A stretch of DNA of 64,000 nucleotides from Mycolicibacter terrae (GCF_010727125.1 NZ_AP022564.1:1364001-1428000); one strand, 5' to 3'; counted from the stretch's first letter, positions 17,697-27,030 are shown. Program-made: numbers and translations. The notes: a model not told the origin generated them from the letters alone.

Positions 17697-18941
17697 CTAC
17701 CGGTCCGGCAGCGCGTGTTCGATGATCGGCCGGCGCGGTTGTGGTTCGCGTTCGCGGCGTTTGGCGGCCAGGTACACCTGTGCGGTCCCGTCGGCGACGG
17801 TGTGCCAGTCGAAGTCCGCGCTGAGCCGGTCCCGGGCGGCCACGGCGCGGTGCTGCGCCGCGGCCGGGTCGTCGAGCACCGCGCACACCGCCGAGGCCAG
17901 CGCAGGCACGTCGCGCGGCGGGCACGACATACCGGTGTCACCGTCGATCACCGCCTCACCAAGGCCGCCGACGTTCGATGCCACCAGCGGGGTACCGGCG
18001 GCGGCGGCCTCCAGTGCGGCCAGCCCGAACGGCTCGTAATGACTGGGCAGCACGGCGGCGTCTGCGGAATGAAGCTGTGCCAGTAGCTCGTCATGGTCCA
18101 GCCGCCCCACGAAGCGGGTTGCTTTGAGCACCCGGTGTTTTCGGGCGCACTCGATCAGCCAGTCCTGTTGGGTGCCGTCGCCGGCGACAGTCAGCGTCGT
18201 GCCCGGGTGTACCCGCCGGATCCGCGGCAGTGCCGCGATGGCGTCGTGTACGCCCTTCTCGTACTCGAGCCGCCCGACGAACAGCAGTTCCGGCGGGCCG
18301 GTGCGGGGCCGGCGGCGTGCGAACGGCCAACGTGCGGCGTCGATTCCGTTGGGGATCACGGTGGTTTCGGCCAGCCCGGGGCCGAACAGGTCGGCGATCT
18401 CGTCGCGCATGGAGGCCGAACACGTGATCAAGGAGTCTGACTCGCGCACCAGCCACGATTCCACCGCGTGCACCTGCCGGCTCAGCCGGCCTGACACCCA
18501 GCCGGAGTGTCGACCGGCCTCAGTGGCATGGATCGTGGAAACCAAAGGCACATCGTAGAATTCGGCCAGCGCGATCGCCGGGTGTGCGACCAGCCAGTCG
18601 TGGGCGTGCACCAGGTCGGGGCGCCAGGACGTCTGGCCGCCGTCGGTCTTCAAGGACAGTCCGGCGCGCACCATCGAGTGACCCATCGCCAGGGTCCAGG
18701 CCATCATGTCGTCGCCGAAGGAGAACTCGTGCGGATCCTGAGCCGCGGCGACGACCCGCACGCCCTCGCTGATCTCGTCCGACAGGGGGTGGGTGCTCGG
18801 GTCGGTACCCGAAGGCCGTCGGGCCAGCACGACGACGTCGTGCCCGGCGGCGGCCAGCGCGGTCGACAGGTGGTGGACGTGCCGGCCCAACCCGCCGATC
18901 ACCACCGGTGGGTATTCCCACGACACCATCAGGATCTTCAC
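17697..18941 (-). CDS. glycogen/MGLP alpha-1,4-glucosyltransferase (Rv3032-like, GT4)
   Basis: A 414-residue GT-B glycosyltransferase, the same length as M. tuberculosis Rv3032, which elongates the alpha-1,4-glucan of methylglucose lipopolysaccharides. Start GTG 18941 gives the hallmark N-terminus MKILMVSWEYPPVVIGGLGR; longer frames add only low-complexity residues. The donor site includes ELLFVGRLEYEKGVHDAI, and the E-x7-E-type motif is in LPSHYEPFGLAALEAAAAGTP. It follows the GH57 gene by about 109 bp on the same strand. Confidence 0.9.
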   Translation of the reverse strand: MKILMVSWEYPPVVIGGLGRHVHHLSTALAAAGHDVVVLARRPSGTDPSTHPLSDEISEGVRVVAAAQDPHEFSFGDDMMAWTLAMGHSMVRAGLSLKTDGGQTSWRPDLVHAHDWLVAHPAIALAEFYDVPLVSTIHATEAGRHSGWVSGRLSRQVHAVESWLVRESDSLITCSASMRDEIADLFGPGLAETTVIPNGIDAARWPFARRRPRTGPPELLFVGRLEYEKGVHDAIAALPRIRRVHPGTTLTVAGDGTQQDWLIECARKHRVLKATRFVGRLDHDELLAQLHSADAAVLPSHYEPFGLAALEAAAAGTPLVASNVGGLGEAVIDGDTGMSCPPRDVPALASAVCAVLDDPAAAQHRAVAARDRLSADFDWHTVADGTAQVYLAAKRREREPQPRRPIIEHALPDR

Positions 18942-18954
18942 GCGGCTGTTCCTT

Positions 18955-18981
18955 GTCGGCGCGGTCGGCGCGGTCGGCGCG
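18955..18981. repeat. three tandem copies of GTCGGCGCG
   Basis: Three exact 9-bp units lie in the gap between the GH57 gene and the glycosyltransferase start, 14 bp before the GTG on the coding side. A short slip-prone repeat; no function is evident. Confidence 0.6.
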
Positions 18982-19050
18982 AGCGTGCGCAGAGACGCTC
19001 GTATCGCGGCGTGTCGCGCCCGTGACACGCACGGTCGCGCGGGAGGGGGG

Positions 19051-20586
19051 TCACCGTGGCAGCCTACGGGCATCCAGCGCGCCGAACAGACCGTCCGCCC
19101 GATTCCATCCCTCGGCGAGCCGTTCGGCCGCGTCGCGATGCCCCGACGCCAGTGCCTCGGCGATCTCCCGGGTGGCGTGGGCGTGCAGCTGCGCCCGGTA
19201 GCGGGCGTAGTCGGCGGCGGAGTCCTTGCTCACCATGAACGGCCAGTCACTGGACACCGTCAGCAATGCCTCCCGCAGGATCTGATCGGCGACCCGGTCG
19301 CGGGGAGCGGGGCCCGACGGCGCCGTCTGCGCCACGGCCTTGTCGACGGCGCCCAGCGCGGTGTCGACCACCTCGGTGTTCAACTGCACCAGGTCGGCGA
19401 CCTTCTCGCCGGACCACACCTGCCAATCCTTGCCCGACCCCCACGAGCCGGGGGGTAGTTCGACCGCATCGCCGACGAACCCGGCGTTGATCGCGTCGGA
19501 CAGGGTGCCGACACGAACCCCGGCCTCCGGCAGCGCCCGCAGCACCCGGGCCAGCCACAGCGGTCCCTCGTACCACCAGTGGCCGAACAGTTCGGTGTCG
19601 AACGCGGCGACCACGTGGGCGGGGCGGCCGATGCGTTCGGATTCGCGCCGGAGCCGGTTGCGGACCACCTCGACGAAATCGGCGACGTGGGCGTCGACTG
19701 CCGCCTCGGCGCGCTGCGGGTCGTAGGGCGCCTTGTGGTCGGGGTCGACGTTGCGGCCGGTGACTCGGGACGGTTTGAGACCGGTGCGATGGTCGTAGGT
19801 GTGAAAGTCCCGGTAGGCGCCGTGTCCCGGGTATCCGGACTTCGGCGACCACACCCGATAGCTGACCTGCAGGTCGCGGCCGAACGCGATCACGTCGGTC
19901 TCGCCGACCGGACGGCCCAGCGCGGTGTCGCCGTGCAGCGACGGCCCGTCGACCATGAAGTGCGACACCCCGGCCGCGGCGTAGCCGTGCTCGAGGCCGG
20001 GCGCGTACGCACATTCCGGCGCCCAGATCCCCGCGGGGGTGTGGGCCAGTCGCGCCTGGGCGTCGGCCAGCCCCTCGCGCAGCGCGAACTCCCGCAGTCG
20101 CGGCGCCAGCAGGGGCTGGAACGGGTGGGCCAGCGGGCCGCCGAGCAGTTCGACGGTGCCGGCCTGAGCCAGTTCGCGCAGCAGTGGGCTGGCACCGTGT
20201 CGCCACAGCAGCGAGAACTCCTGGAGGGCCTGCTCGGCCGCGGCGCATTCGTGCCGGCCGAAGTCGCGCAGGTCCGCCAGCGTGGTGGCCTGGGTGGCGC
20301 GCAGCTGCCAGTTCGCCAGCCAGTGGTGCATGCCGTCGAGGCAGTAGGGATCGTCGAGTTGGGCGGCGACCACCGGCGTCACCCCGAGGGTGAGCAGGTT
20401 GCGCCGGCCCTCGGCGGCCAATGTCCGCAGCACCCGCATCAGCGGCAGGTACGCCGCCGACCAGGACTGGTAGAGCCACTCCTCACCGACGGGCCAACGG
20501 CCGTGGTGGGCCAGCCAGGGTAGGTGGGTGTGCAGCACCAGGGTGAACTGGCCCGGCACCGCATCGCTGCTGGGCTTCTGGGTCAC
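19051..20586 (-). CDS. GH57 family 1,4-alpha-glucan branching enzyme (Rv3031-like)
   Basis: A 511-residue glycoside hydrolase family 57 protein. GH57 signatures are visible: FTLVLHTHLPWLAHHG, ELLGGPLAHPFQPLL, GIWAPECAYAPGLE with the probable catalytic glutamate, and VVAAFDTELFGHWWYEGPLWL with the probable catalytic aspartate. It would make alpha-1,6 branches in MGLP or a related glucan, as proposed for Rv3031. It starts at GTG 20586, overlapping the methyltransferase stop as GTGA, and precedes the glucosyltransferase, the order seen for Rv3030-Rv3031-Rv3032. Confidence 0.9.
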   Translation of the reverse strand: MTQKPSSDAVPGQFTLVLHTHLPWLAHHGRWPVGEEWLYQSWSAAYLPLMRVLRTLAAEGRRNLLTLGVTPVVAAQLDDPYCLDGMHHWLANWQLRATQATTLADLRDFGRHECAAAEQALQEFSLLWRHGASPLLRELAQAGTVELLGGPLAHPFQPLLAPRLREFALREGLADAQARLAHTPAGIWAPECAYAPGLEHGYAAAGVSHFMVDGPSLHGDTALGRPVGETDVIAFGRDLQVSYRVWSPKSGYPGHGAYRDFHTYDHRTGLKPSRVTGRNVDPDHKAPYDPQRAEAAVDAHVADFVEVVRNRLRRESERIGRPAHVVAAFDTELFGHWWYEGPLWLARVLRALPEAGVRVGTLSDAINAGFVGDAVELPPGSWGSGKDWQVWSGEKVADLVQLNTEVVDTALGAVDKAVAQTAPSGPAPRDRVADQILREALLTVSSDWPFMVSKDSAADYARYRAQLHAHATREIAEALASGHRDAAERLAEGWNRADGLFGALDARRLPR

Positions 20587-21377
20587 GGCCGCACCGCGAT
20601 CGCGACCAGATCCAGACTGTCATCGATATCCGGGCTGTCGTGCGCCCGGCCGTCCTCGACGATCTCGAAGTCCGCGGTGCGCACCGCGGCGACGTCGCGG
20701 GTCAGTTCGTCTGGCCACGGCGCGTCGGCCAGCGCGCGTTCGATCTGGGCGTCGATGATCGAGCCGCCGTGCCGGGCGTCCATCTCCCGCAGTGCCGGCC
20801 CGTGAAAGACGCCGTAAACCCCGTCCATTTCGAATCCGCCGTCGACGAGCAGCGCCGTCAGCTCGGCGGCGTTGAGCTCGCGGGTGTGGAACGGGTTGAT
20901 CGGGGTGTCGCGGCCGGGGGAGAAGGTGATCCGGTTGGGGGTGGAGATCATCAGCAGTCCGCCGGGACGCAACACGCGGGCGCACTCGGCGATGAACTGC
21001 GCCTGGTCCCACAGGTGCTCGATGACCTGAAAATTGACGACGACGTCCACCGCGGCGTCGGGCAGCGGCAGCGCGGCGAGATTGCCCTGGATGGCCTCCA
21101 CCCGCGGATAGCGGGCGCGCACATGCGCCACCGCGGCGTCGTCGTAGTCCAAGCCGATCACCCGGCGGGCCGCGCGGGCGATCAGATCGGCGCCGTAACC
21201 CTCGCCGCAGCCGGCCTCCAGCACGTCGAGGCCGGCACAGCGCGGCGCCAGCTGTTCATAGACGACCTCGTGGCGGCGGAACCAGTAGTTCTCGACGTCG
21301 AGCCCGGGAATGGTCCGCTCGCCGGTCAGCACCAGGGTGGTGTCGGCGGGGGAGTCGGGACCCTCAGTGGATTTCAT
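20583..21377 (-). CDS. class I SAM-dependent methyltransferase (Rv3030-like)
   Basis: A 264-residue methyltransferase. The SAM site is VLEAGCGEGYGADLIA, the acidic strand VIGLDYDDAAVAHVRA, motif II AAVDVVVNFQVIEHL and motif III VLRPGGLLMISTPN. The counterpart Rv3030 has been placed in the MGLP pathway as a sugar O-methyltransferase. It is the first gene of a three-gene minus-strand operon (methyltransferase, GH57, glucosyltransferase) that is divergent from etfB; the 196-bp intergenic region 21378-21573 holds both promoters. Confidence 0.87.
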   Translation of the reverse strand: MKSTEGPDSPADTTLVLTGERTIPGLDVENYWFRRHEVVYEQLAPRCAGLDVLEAGCGEGYGADLIARAARRVIGLDYDDAAVAHVRARYPRVEAIQGNLAALPLPDAAVDVVVNFQVIEHLWDQAQFIAECARVLRPGGLLMISTPNRITFSPGRDTPINPFHTRELNAAELTALLVDGGFEMDGVYGVFHGPALREMDARHGGSIIDAQIERALADAPWPDELTRDVAAVRTADFEIVEDGRAHDSPDIDDSLDLVAIAVRP

Positions 21378-21475
21378 TGCCTAGGCAGGCTAACCCGAAC
21401 CGTGCGTTACACGAACCGGCTACCCCGCAGTGGCTCTATCACGACCCGCTACTCTGTACACGCGAACCGCACTAA

Positions 21476-21491
21476 GTTACCCATCAGTAAC
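21476..21491. promoter_or_regulatory. inverted repeat GTTAC-N6-GTAAC between the MGLP operon and etfB
   Basis: The sequence GTTACCCATCAGTAAC has perfect 5-bp arms around six bases. It is 83 bp before the etfB start and 99 bp before the divergent methyltransferase start. It could be an operator for either gene; I cannot name the regulator. Confidence 0.4.
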
Positions 21492-21573
21492 ATTGCCGTG
21501 CGGCTGCGTGAATCGTGACCCAGTCCTGCGGCCGGCCGTCGCAGGACCCCTTCGAGGAGGACTAACCACACTC

Positions 21574-22365
21574 ATGACGAACATCGTGGTCCTGATCAAA
21601 CAGGTCCCAGACACCTGGTCGGAGCGCAAGCTCAGCGACGATGACTTCACGCTGGACCGTGACGCCGCCGACGCGGTGCTCGACGAGATCAACGAGCGGG
21701 CCGTCGAAGAGGCGCTGCTGATTCGGGAGAAGGAAGGCGCGGAGGGCACGGTCACCGTGCTGACCGCCGGTCCCGAGCGGGCCACCGAGGCGATCCGCAA
21801 GGCGCTGTCGATGGGAGCCGACAAGGCCGTTCACCTCCTCGACGACGGCATGAAGGGTTCCGACGTCGTGCAGACCGGCTGGGCGCTGGCCCGGGCACTG
21901 GGCGCCATCGAGGGCACCGAGCTGGTCATCGCCGGCAACGAGTCCACCGACGGTGTCGGCGGCGCGGTTCCGGCGATCATCGCCGAGTACCTGGGCTTGC
22001 CGCAGCTGACCCACCTGCGCAAGCTGACCGTCGAGGGCGGCAAGGTCACCGGCGAACGCGAGACGGACGACGGCGTGTTCACCCTGGAGGCGTCGCTGCC
22101 GGCGGTGGTGAGCGTCAACGAGAAGATCAACGAGCCGCGTTTCCCGTCCTTCAAGGGCATCATGGCCGCCAAGAAGAAGGAAGTCACCGTGCTCACCCTG
22201 GCGGAGATCGGGGTCGAGGGTGACGAGGTCGGTGTCGCCAACGCCGGGTCCAAGGTGACTGCTTCGACACCGAAGCCGCCGAAGACGGCCGGCGAGAAGG
22301 TGACCGACGAGGGCGACGGCGGCACCAAGATCGCCGAGTACCTGGTTGCCCAGAAGATCATCTAG
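21574..22365 (+). CDS. etfB: electron transfer flavoprotein subunit beta (FixA)
   Basis: A 263-residue ETF beta subunit. MTNIVVLIKQVPDTW opens the protein, and the ETF beta signature region is AGNESTDGVGGAVPAIIAEYLGLPQLTHL. With EtfA it binds FAD and AMP and passes electrons from acyl-CoA and other dehydrogenases to the quinone pool. ATG 21574 is chosen because it begins the conserved sequence; a strong GAGGAGG lies about 14 bases before it. EtfA follows after 35 bp, so the two form an operon, in the order of Rv3029c-Rv3028c. Confidence 0.95.
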   Translation: MTNIVVLIKQVPDTWSERKLSDDDFTLDRDAADAVLDEINERAVEEALLIREKEGAEGTVTVLTAGPERATEAIRKALSMGADKAVHLLDDGMKGSDVVQTGWALARALGAIEGTELVIAGNESTDGVGGAVPAIIAEYLGLPQLTHLRKLTVEGGKVTGERETDDGVFTLEASLPAVVSVNEKINEPRFPSFKGIMAAKKKEVTVLTLAEIGVEGDEVGVANAGSKVTASTPKPPKTAGEKVTDEGDGGTKIAEYLVAQKII

Positions 22366-22400
22366 GCGATCCCCGGACTTAGAGAAAGACGAAGACAAAT

Positions 22401-23357
22401 ATGGCTGAAGTACTGGTGCTCGTCGAGCACGCCGAAGGAGCCCTGAAGAAGGTCAGCTCCGAACTGATCACCGCCGCGCGAGTGCTCGGCGAACCGTCCG
22501 CGGTCGTCGTCGGTGCCCCGGGCACCGCCGCCCCGCTGGTCGACGGGCTGAAGGAGGCCGGCGCCGCGAAGATCTACGTCGCCGAGTCCGACGTGGTGGA
22601 GAACTACCTGGTCACCCCGACCGTCGACGTCCTTGCCGCGCTCACCGAATCGGCGACCCCGGCCGCGGTGCTGATCGCCGCCAACGCCGACGGCAAAGAG
22701 GTCGCCGGCCGGCTGGCGGCCCGGATCGGATCCGGTCTGCTGGTCGACGTGGTGGAGGTCAAGGAGGGCGCCAAGGTGGTGCACTCCATCTTCGGCGGTG
22801 CCTATACCGTCGACGCCGAGCCCACCGGGGAGACTCCGGTGATCACCGTGCGGGCGGGCGCTGTGGAGCCGGCCCCGAGCGCCGGTGCGGGCGAGCAGGT
22901 CACCGTGGAGGTGCCCGCAGCCGCAGACTCCGCCACCAAGATCACCTCGCGTGAGCCCGCGGTGGCCGGTGACCGTCCGGAACTCACCGAGGCCCCCATC
23001 GTGGTGGCCGGCGGTCGCGGTGTCGGCAGCGCGGAGAGCTTCTCGGTGGTCGAGGAGCTGGCCGACTCGCTCGGTGCGGCCGTGGGCGCCTCGCGTGCCG
23101 CGGTGGACTCGGGTTACTACCCGGGCCAGTTCCAGATCGGCCAGACCGGCAAGACGGTCTCGCCGCAGCTCTACATCGCGTTGGGCATCTCCGGCGCGAT
23201 CCAGCACCGGGCCGGCATGCAGACGTCCAAGACCATCGTGGTGGTCAACAAGGACGAGGAAGCGCCGATCTTCGAGATCGCCGATTACGGCATCGTCGGG
23301 GACCTGTTCAAGGTCGCCCCGCAGCTGACCGAGGCGGTCAAGGCCCGCAAGGGTTAA
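22401..23357 (+). CDS. etfA: electron transfer flavoprotein subunit alpha (FixB)
   Basis: A 318-residue ETF alpha subunit, same length as in M. tuberculosis. [18 protein letters not shown] starts the N-terminal domain. The FAD-binding C-terminal half contains [40 protein letters not shown] and [20 protein letters not shown], the last being the classic ETF alpha signature. It ends 22 bp before a terminator-like hairpin that closes the etfBA operon. Confidence 0.95.
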   Translation: MAEVLVLVEHAEGALKKVSSELITAARVLGEPSAVVVGAPGTAAPLVDGLKEAGAAKIYVAESDVVENYLVTPTVDVLAALTESATPAAVLIAANADGKEVAGRLAARIGSGLLVDVVEVKEGAKVVHSIFGGAYTVDAEPTGETPVITVRAGAVEPAPSAGAGEQVTVEVPAAADSATKITSREPAVAGDRPELTEAPIVVAGGRGVGSAESFSVVEELADSLGAAVGASRAAVDSGYYPGQFQIGQTGKTVSPQLYIALGISGAIQHRAGMQTSKTIVVVNKDEEAPIFEIADYGIVGDLFKVAPQLTEAVKARKG

Positions 23358-23367
23358 TTTCTTCTGC

Positions 23368-26166
23368 GTGAGCAGACGCAAAAGCCCCCGCACGACTGAC
23401 GTGCCGGGGGCTTTCGCGTCTGCCCGCGAGCCGGCCGGCCTGCGTGGTCGGGACGTCGAATGCGGCCACCTGCGGGAACTGCTTGCCGCGGCCCGAACCG
23501 GCCACAGTCAGGTGCTGGTCCTGCGCGGCGAGGCCGGGATCGGCAAGACGGCGCTGCTGGACTACCTGGTCGAATCCGCTCGGGGTTTCCACGTGGTCCG
23601 GGCGGCAGGCGTGGAATCCGATATGGAACTCGCGTTCGCCGGGCTGCAACAGCTGTGCGCGCCGCTGGCCGAGAGCCTGGACCAGCTGCCCGACCCGCAG
23701 CGCACCGCGTTGGACATCGCCTTCGGTGTGAGCACCGGATCCACCCCCGACCGGTTTCTGGTCGGACTGGCGGTGCTCGGGCTGCTGGCCGCGAAGGCCG
23801 GCCGGCAACCGGTCCTCTGCCTCATCGACGATGCCCAGTGGTTGGACCGGGTCTCGGCTCAGACCTTGGGGTTCGTGGCGCGTCGGCTGCTGGCCGAACC
23901 CATCGCGCTGGTGTGCGCGCTGCGCCACCCCGTCGACGGCCTGACCGGGCTGCCGAAACTCATGCTGCGCGGCCTGCCCGACACCGAGGCACGTGCCCTG
24001 CTGGAATCGGCGTTGCCGGGCCGGATCGATCCCCAGGTCGCCGACCGGATCGTCGCCGAGACCCATGGCAACCCGCTGGCACTGCTCGAGCTGCCGCGGG
24101 GGCTGTCCGCGTCCGAGCTGGCCGGCGGCTACTACCGGCCGGACGTGGTGCCGGTGGCGGGTCAGATCGAACGCCACTACCTGGGCAGGATCGGCGTGCT
24201 GCCCGACGAGACCCAACGGCTCATGCTGGTGGCCGCCGCGGAGCCGGTGGGTGATGTGACGCTGCTGTTGGGGGCGGCCCGGGAGCTGGGCCTGCCTGCC
24301 GCGGCGATGGCCCCGGCCGAGGAGGCGGGCCTGATCGAAGTCGGTGCACGGGTCCGGTTCCGCCATCCGCTGGTGCGCTCGGCCATCTACCGCGCTGCGA
24401 ACCTCGAGGACCGCCGGGAGGCGCACCGCGCCTTGGCGCAGGCCACCGACCCGGCGCACGACCCCGACCGGCGCGCCTGGCATCGTGCTCACGCCGCGGC
24501 GGCCGCCGACGAATCGGTCGCCGCGGAGCTGGAACGCTCCGCCGACCGGGCGGCGCTGCGTGGCGGGACCGCTGCCGCGGCAGCGTTTTTGGCTCGCGCC
24601 ACCGAACTCACCCCCGATGCGACGCGGCGAGGGTCCCGCGCGCTCAATGCCGCCGAGGCCAAGCGCGCCGTGGGCGAAATCGATGCCGCCGGTGAGCTGC
24701 TGGCCATCGCCGAGCTGGCGCCGTTGGACGAGCTGCAGCGCGCCCGGCTGGCCCGGATGCGGGCGCAATTGGGTTTCACCCAGGGGAGGGGCAGCGGGCA
24801 CGCCCGCGCCATTCTCGATTCGGTCCACCAGTTCTTCAGTGCGGCAAGCCATTTGGAATCGCTTGATCCGGTAATGGCGCAGGAGACGTTGTTGGAGGCG
24901 GTCAGCGCCGCGATGTACGCTGGCCGGGCGTTCGGGGAACACGTACGCAACCACACCGCGGCGGTACTGGCGGCCGGCTCGCCGGGGGACTCGGGACGTC
25001 CGGCTGATCTGTTGTTGCGGGCGCTGACCACCCGAATCAGCGCGGGCCCGCGGGCCGGTGTGGCGCCGCTGCGTGCGGCGATCACCGCGCTCACCCCGGA
25101 CACCTGGTCTTGGCAAGCGTTTCCGGCCGGATACGAGGCCGCCGTGCACGACCTGTGGGATGACGAGTCCTGGTATCGGATCGCGAACGACGCGGTGCGG
25201 GTTGCGACCGACAGCGGTGCGCTGGGCATGCTGCCCACCGCGTTGGCAACCCGGGCCGGCGTTCACGTGCAGGCGGGTGAATTCAGCGCGGCACGGGCGC
25301 TGATCGCCGATGCCGACGCGTTGACCGCAGCGGCCGGTCAGACGCCGGTGCGCTACCACGCGTTGGCGCTGGCCGCGTGGACGGGCGATGAAGCCGAGGC
25401 GCGCGTGCTGATCGACACCGCCGAACGCAGCGGAGCCGCCCGCGGGGAGGGCCGGATCATCGCCCTGATCGGCTACGCCGCCGCGGTGTTGTACAACGGG
25501 CTGGGCCGTTACCAGTCGGCGGTTGAGGCGCTGCGCCGAACGGGCGGTTATGAAGATCTCGGCATCTACGGATGGAACCTGGTCGAACTGGTGGAGTCCG
25601 GCGTTCGTGCCGGCGAGCCATCGCTGGCCGCGCACGCGCTGACGCAGCTCGAGGAACGAACCACGGTGAGCGGAACGGACTGGGGCCTCGGCGTGCTGGC
25701 CCGGTCGCGGGCGCTGCTGGGCAAGGGGTCGATCGTCGAGGACCACTACGTCGAGGCCGTTGAGCGGCTGGGTCGAACCCGGATCGCCGTGGAGTTGGCG
25801 CGCGCGCACCTGGTGTACGGGGAATGGCTTCGTCGGGAGAAGCGGCGCGGCGATGCCCGCACGCAGCTGCGCACGGCGCATGAGATGTTCACCGGATTCG
25901 GGGCGCAGGCGTTCGCGCAGCGCACCCGCCGCGAACTGCAGGCGCTCGGGGAGAAGGTCAGCGGCCGGGCCGTGGCCGGCGGTGACGTGATGACACCGCA
26001 GGAGCAGCAGATCGCCGAGTTGGCCGGTGCCGGCTTGACCAATGTCGAGATCGGGGCGCAGCTGTTCATCAGCGCCCACACCGTCGAATGGCACCTGCGC
26101 AAGGTCTTCGCCAAGCTGGGCATCCGCTCGCGCCGGGAGCTGCGCGACACCGCCGTCGGCCGCTGA
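23368..26166 (+). CDS. large ATP-binding LuxR-family (LAL) transcriptional regulator
   Basis: A roughly 920-930-residue LAL regulator. The N-terminal AAA/STAND ATPase has Walker A in LRGEAGIGKTALLDYL and Walker B in VLCLIDDAQWLDRV. A long helical TPR-like middle follows. The C-terminal LuxR helix-turn-helix is VMTPQEQQIAELAGAG plus NVEIGAQLFISAHTVEWHL. Such proteins activate neighbouring metabolic genes after binding ATP and an effector. The start is uncertain: GTG 23368 is the longest, but the etfA terminator lies within codons 5-16. GTG 23401 is an alternative; neither has a clear ribosome binding site. The three genes downstream on the same strand are the likeliest targets. Confidence 0.85.
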   Translation: MSRRKSPRTTDVPGAFASAREPAGLRGRDVECGHLRELLAAARTGHSQVLVLRGEAGIGKTALLDYLVESARGFHVVRAAGVESDMELAFAGLQQLCAPLAESLDQLPDPQRTALDIAFGVSTGSTPDRFLVGLAVLGLLAAKAGRQPVLCLIDDAQWLDRVSAQTLGFVARRLLAEPIALVCALRHPVDGLTGLPKLMLRGLPDTEARALLESALPGRIDPQVADRIVAETHGNPLALLELPRGLSASELAGGYYRPDVVPVAGQIERHYLGRIGVLPDETQRLMLVAAAEPVGDVTLLLGAARELGLPAAAMAPAEEAGLIEVGARVRFRHPLVRSAIYRAANLEDRREAHRALAQATDPAHDPDRRAWHRAHAAAAADESVAAELERSADRAALRGGTAAAAAFLARATELTPDATRRGSRALNAAEAKRAVGEIDAAGELLAIAELAPLDELQRARLARMRAQLGFTQGRGSGHARAILDSVHQFFSAASHLESLDPVMAQETLLEAVSAAMYAGRAFGEHVRNHTAAVLAAGSPGDSGRPADLLLRALTTRISAGPRAGVAPLRAAITALTPDTWSWQAFPAGYEAAVHDLWDDESWYRIANDAVRVATDSGALGMLPTALATRAGVHVQAGEFSAARALIADADALTAAAGQTPVRYHALALAAWTGDEAEARVLIDTAERSGAARGEGRIIALIGYAAAVLYNGLGRYQSAVEALRRTGGYEDLGIYGWNLVELVESGVRAGEPSLAAHALTQLEERTTVSGTDWGLGVLARSRALLGKGSIVEDHYVEAVERLGRTRIAVELARAHLVYGEWLRREKRRGDARTQLRTAHEMFTGFGAQAFAQRTRRELQALGEKVSGRAVAGGDVMTPQEQQIAELAGAGLTNVEIGAQLFISAHTVEWHLRKVFAKLGIRSRRELRDTAVGR
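23380..23414 (+). terminator. Rho-independent terminator-like hairpin after etfA
   Basis: The arms AAAGCCCCCGCAC and GTGCCGGGGGCTTT pair around GACTGAC with one bulged base. The stem is GC-rich and flanked by A and T runs. It lies just downstream of etfA but also overlaps the first codons of the regulator gene that follows, which makes the start of that gene doubtful. Confidence 0.7.
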
Positions 26167-26286
26167 GCCGGGTCCCGACCCCGGGGTCGCGCGCTCAGAC
26201 TACGGATTTTCCGGGGTTTCCCCACGGGCGGTGCGGTGCCAGTGTCGAGGTATCGAAACTGTGTTTACCGAGAGGATGTGTCGAGG

Positions 26287-27030
26287 ATGAAGATCACTGT
26301 GATAGGTGCCAGCGGGCAGATCGGCACCAAGGTCGTCGAGCTGCTGCGCGCTGCCGGCCACGAGACGGTGGCGGCCGCCCGCAACTCGGGTGTCGATGTG
26401 CTTACCGGCAATGGCCTGGCCGAAGCGCTGTCGGGTGCCGACGTGCTGGTCGACGTGGTCAACTCGCCGGACTTCGCCGACGGCCCGGTGCTGGAGTTCT
26501 TCACCAAGTCCGCCACCAACCTGGTGGCCGCGGCCAAGGCCGCCGACGTCGGCAACTACGTCGCGCTGTCCATCGTCAACTGCGACGGCCTGCCCGACAG
26601 CGGCTATATGCGCGCCAAGGTCGCGCAAGAACGCATCATCGCCGAGTCCGGACTGCCTTACACGATCGTCCGCGCCACCCAGTTTCACGAGTTCGCCGAC
26701 GCCATCACCGCGTCGCTGACCGTCAACGGCGAAGTCCGGGTGCCCGAAGGTCTGATCCAGCCGATCGCCGGCGCCGACGTGGCCGCCGAGGTGGCCCGCG
26801 CCGCCCAGGCAGCCCCGGTCGACGGGATCGTCAACGTCGGCGGTCCGGAGAAGATGACCTTCGCCGACATGGCGGGCCTGGCGTTGGCCCACCGCGGGGA
26901 GAACCTCCCGATCGTCGTCGACCCGGCGGCGGTCTACTTCGGCACCAAGGTCGGCGACACCGGCCTGGTCACCGGCGACGACGCGACGCTGACGTCCACC
27001 CGCCTGGCCGATTGGCTGGCGAACCAGTGA
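26287..27030 (+). CDS. NAD(P)-binding atypical SDR (NmrA-like)
   Basis: A 247-residue NmrA/atypical SDR. The N-terminal dinucleotide motif is KITVIGASGQIGTKVVELL, and the second half has LPYTIVRATQFHEFADAI, typical of NmrA-like sugar or quinone oxidoreductase relatives. The catalytic tyrosine-x3-lysine reads YMRAK. A GGATGTGTCGAGG region serves as ribosome binding site before ATG 26287. It overlaps the next SDR as GTGA, so the two are co-translated. Substrate unknown. Confidence 0.83.
   Translation: MKITVIGASGQIGTKVVELLRAAGHETVAAARNSGVDVLTGNGLAEALSGADVLVDVVNSPDFADGPVLEFFTKSATNLVAAAKAADVGNYVALSIVNCDGLPDSGYMRAKVAQERIIAESGLPYTIVRATQFHEFADAITASLTVNGEVRVPEGLIQPIAGADVAAEVARAAQAAPVDGIVNVGGPEKMTFADMAGLALAHRGENLPIVVDPAAVYFGTKVGDTGLVTGDDATLTSTRLADWLANQ

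Noticed and set aside
18942..19073. N-terminal extension of the glucosyltransferase frame back to 19073
   Set aside because: The extra 44 residues are low complexity and overlap the GH57 gene; GTG 18941 gives the family N-terminus and the expected 414 residues.
23338..26094. A 918-codon open frame antisense to the LAL regulator
   Set aside because: Arginine- and glutamine-rich shadow sequence with no domain; the opposite strand has Walker and LuxR motifs.
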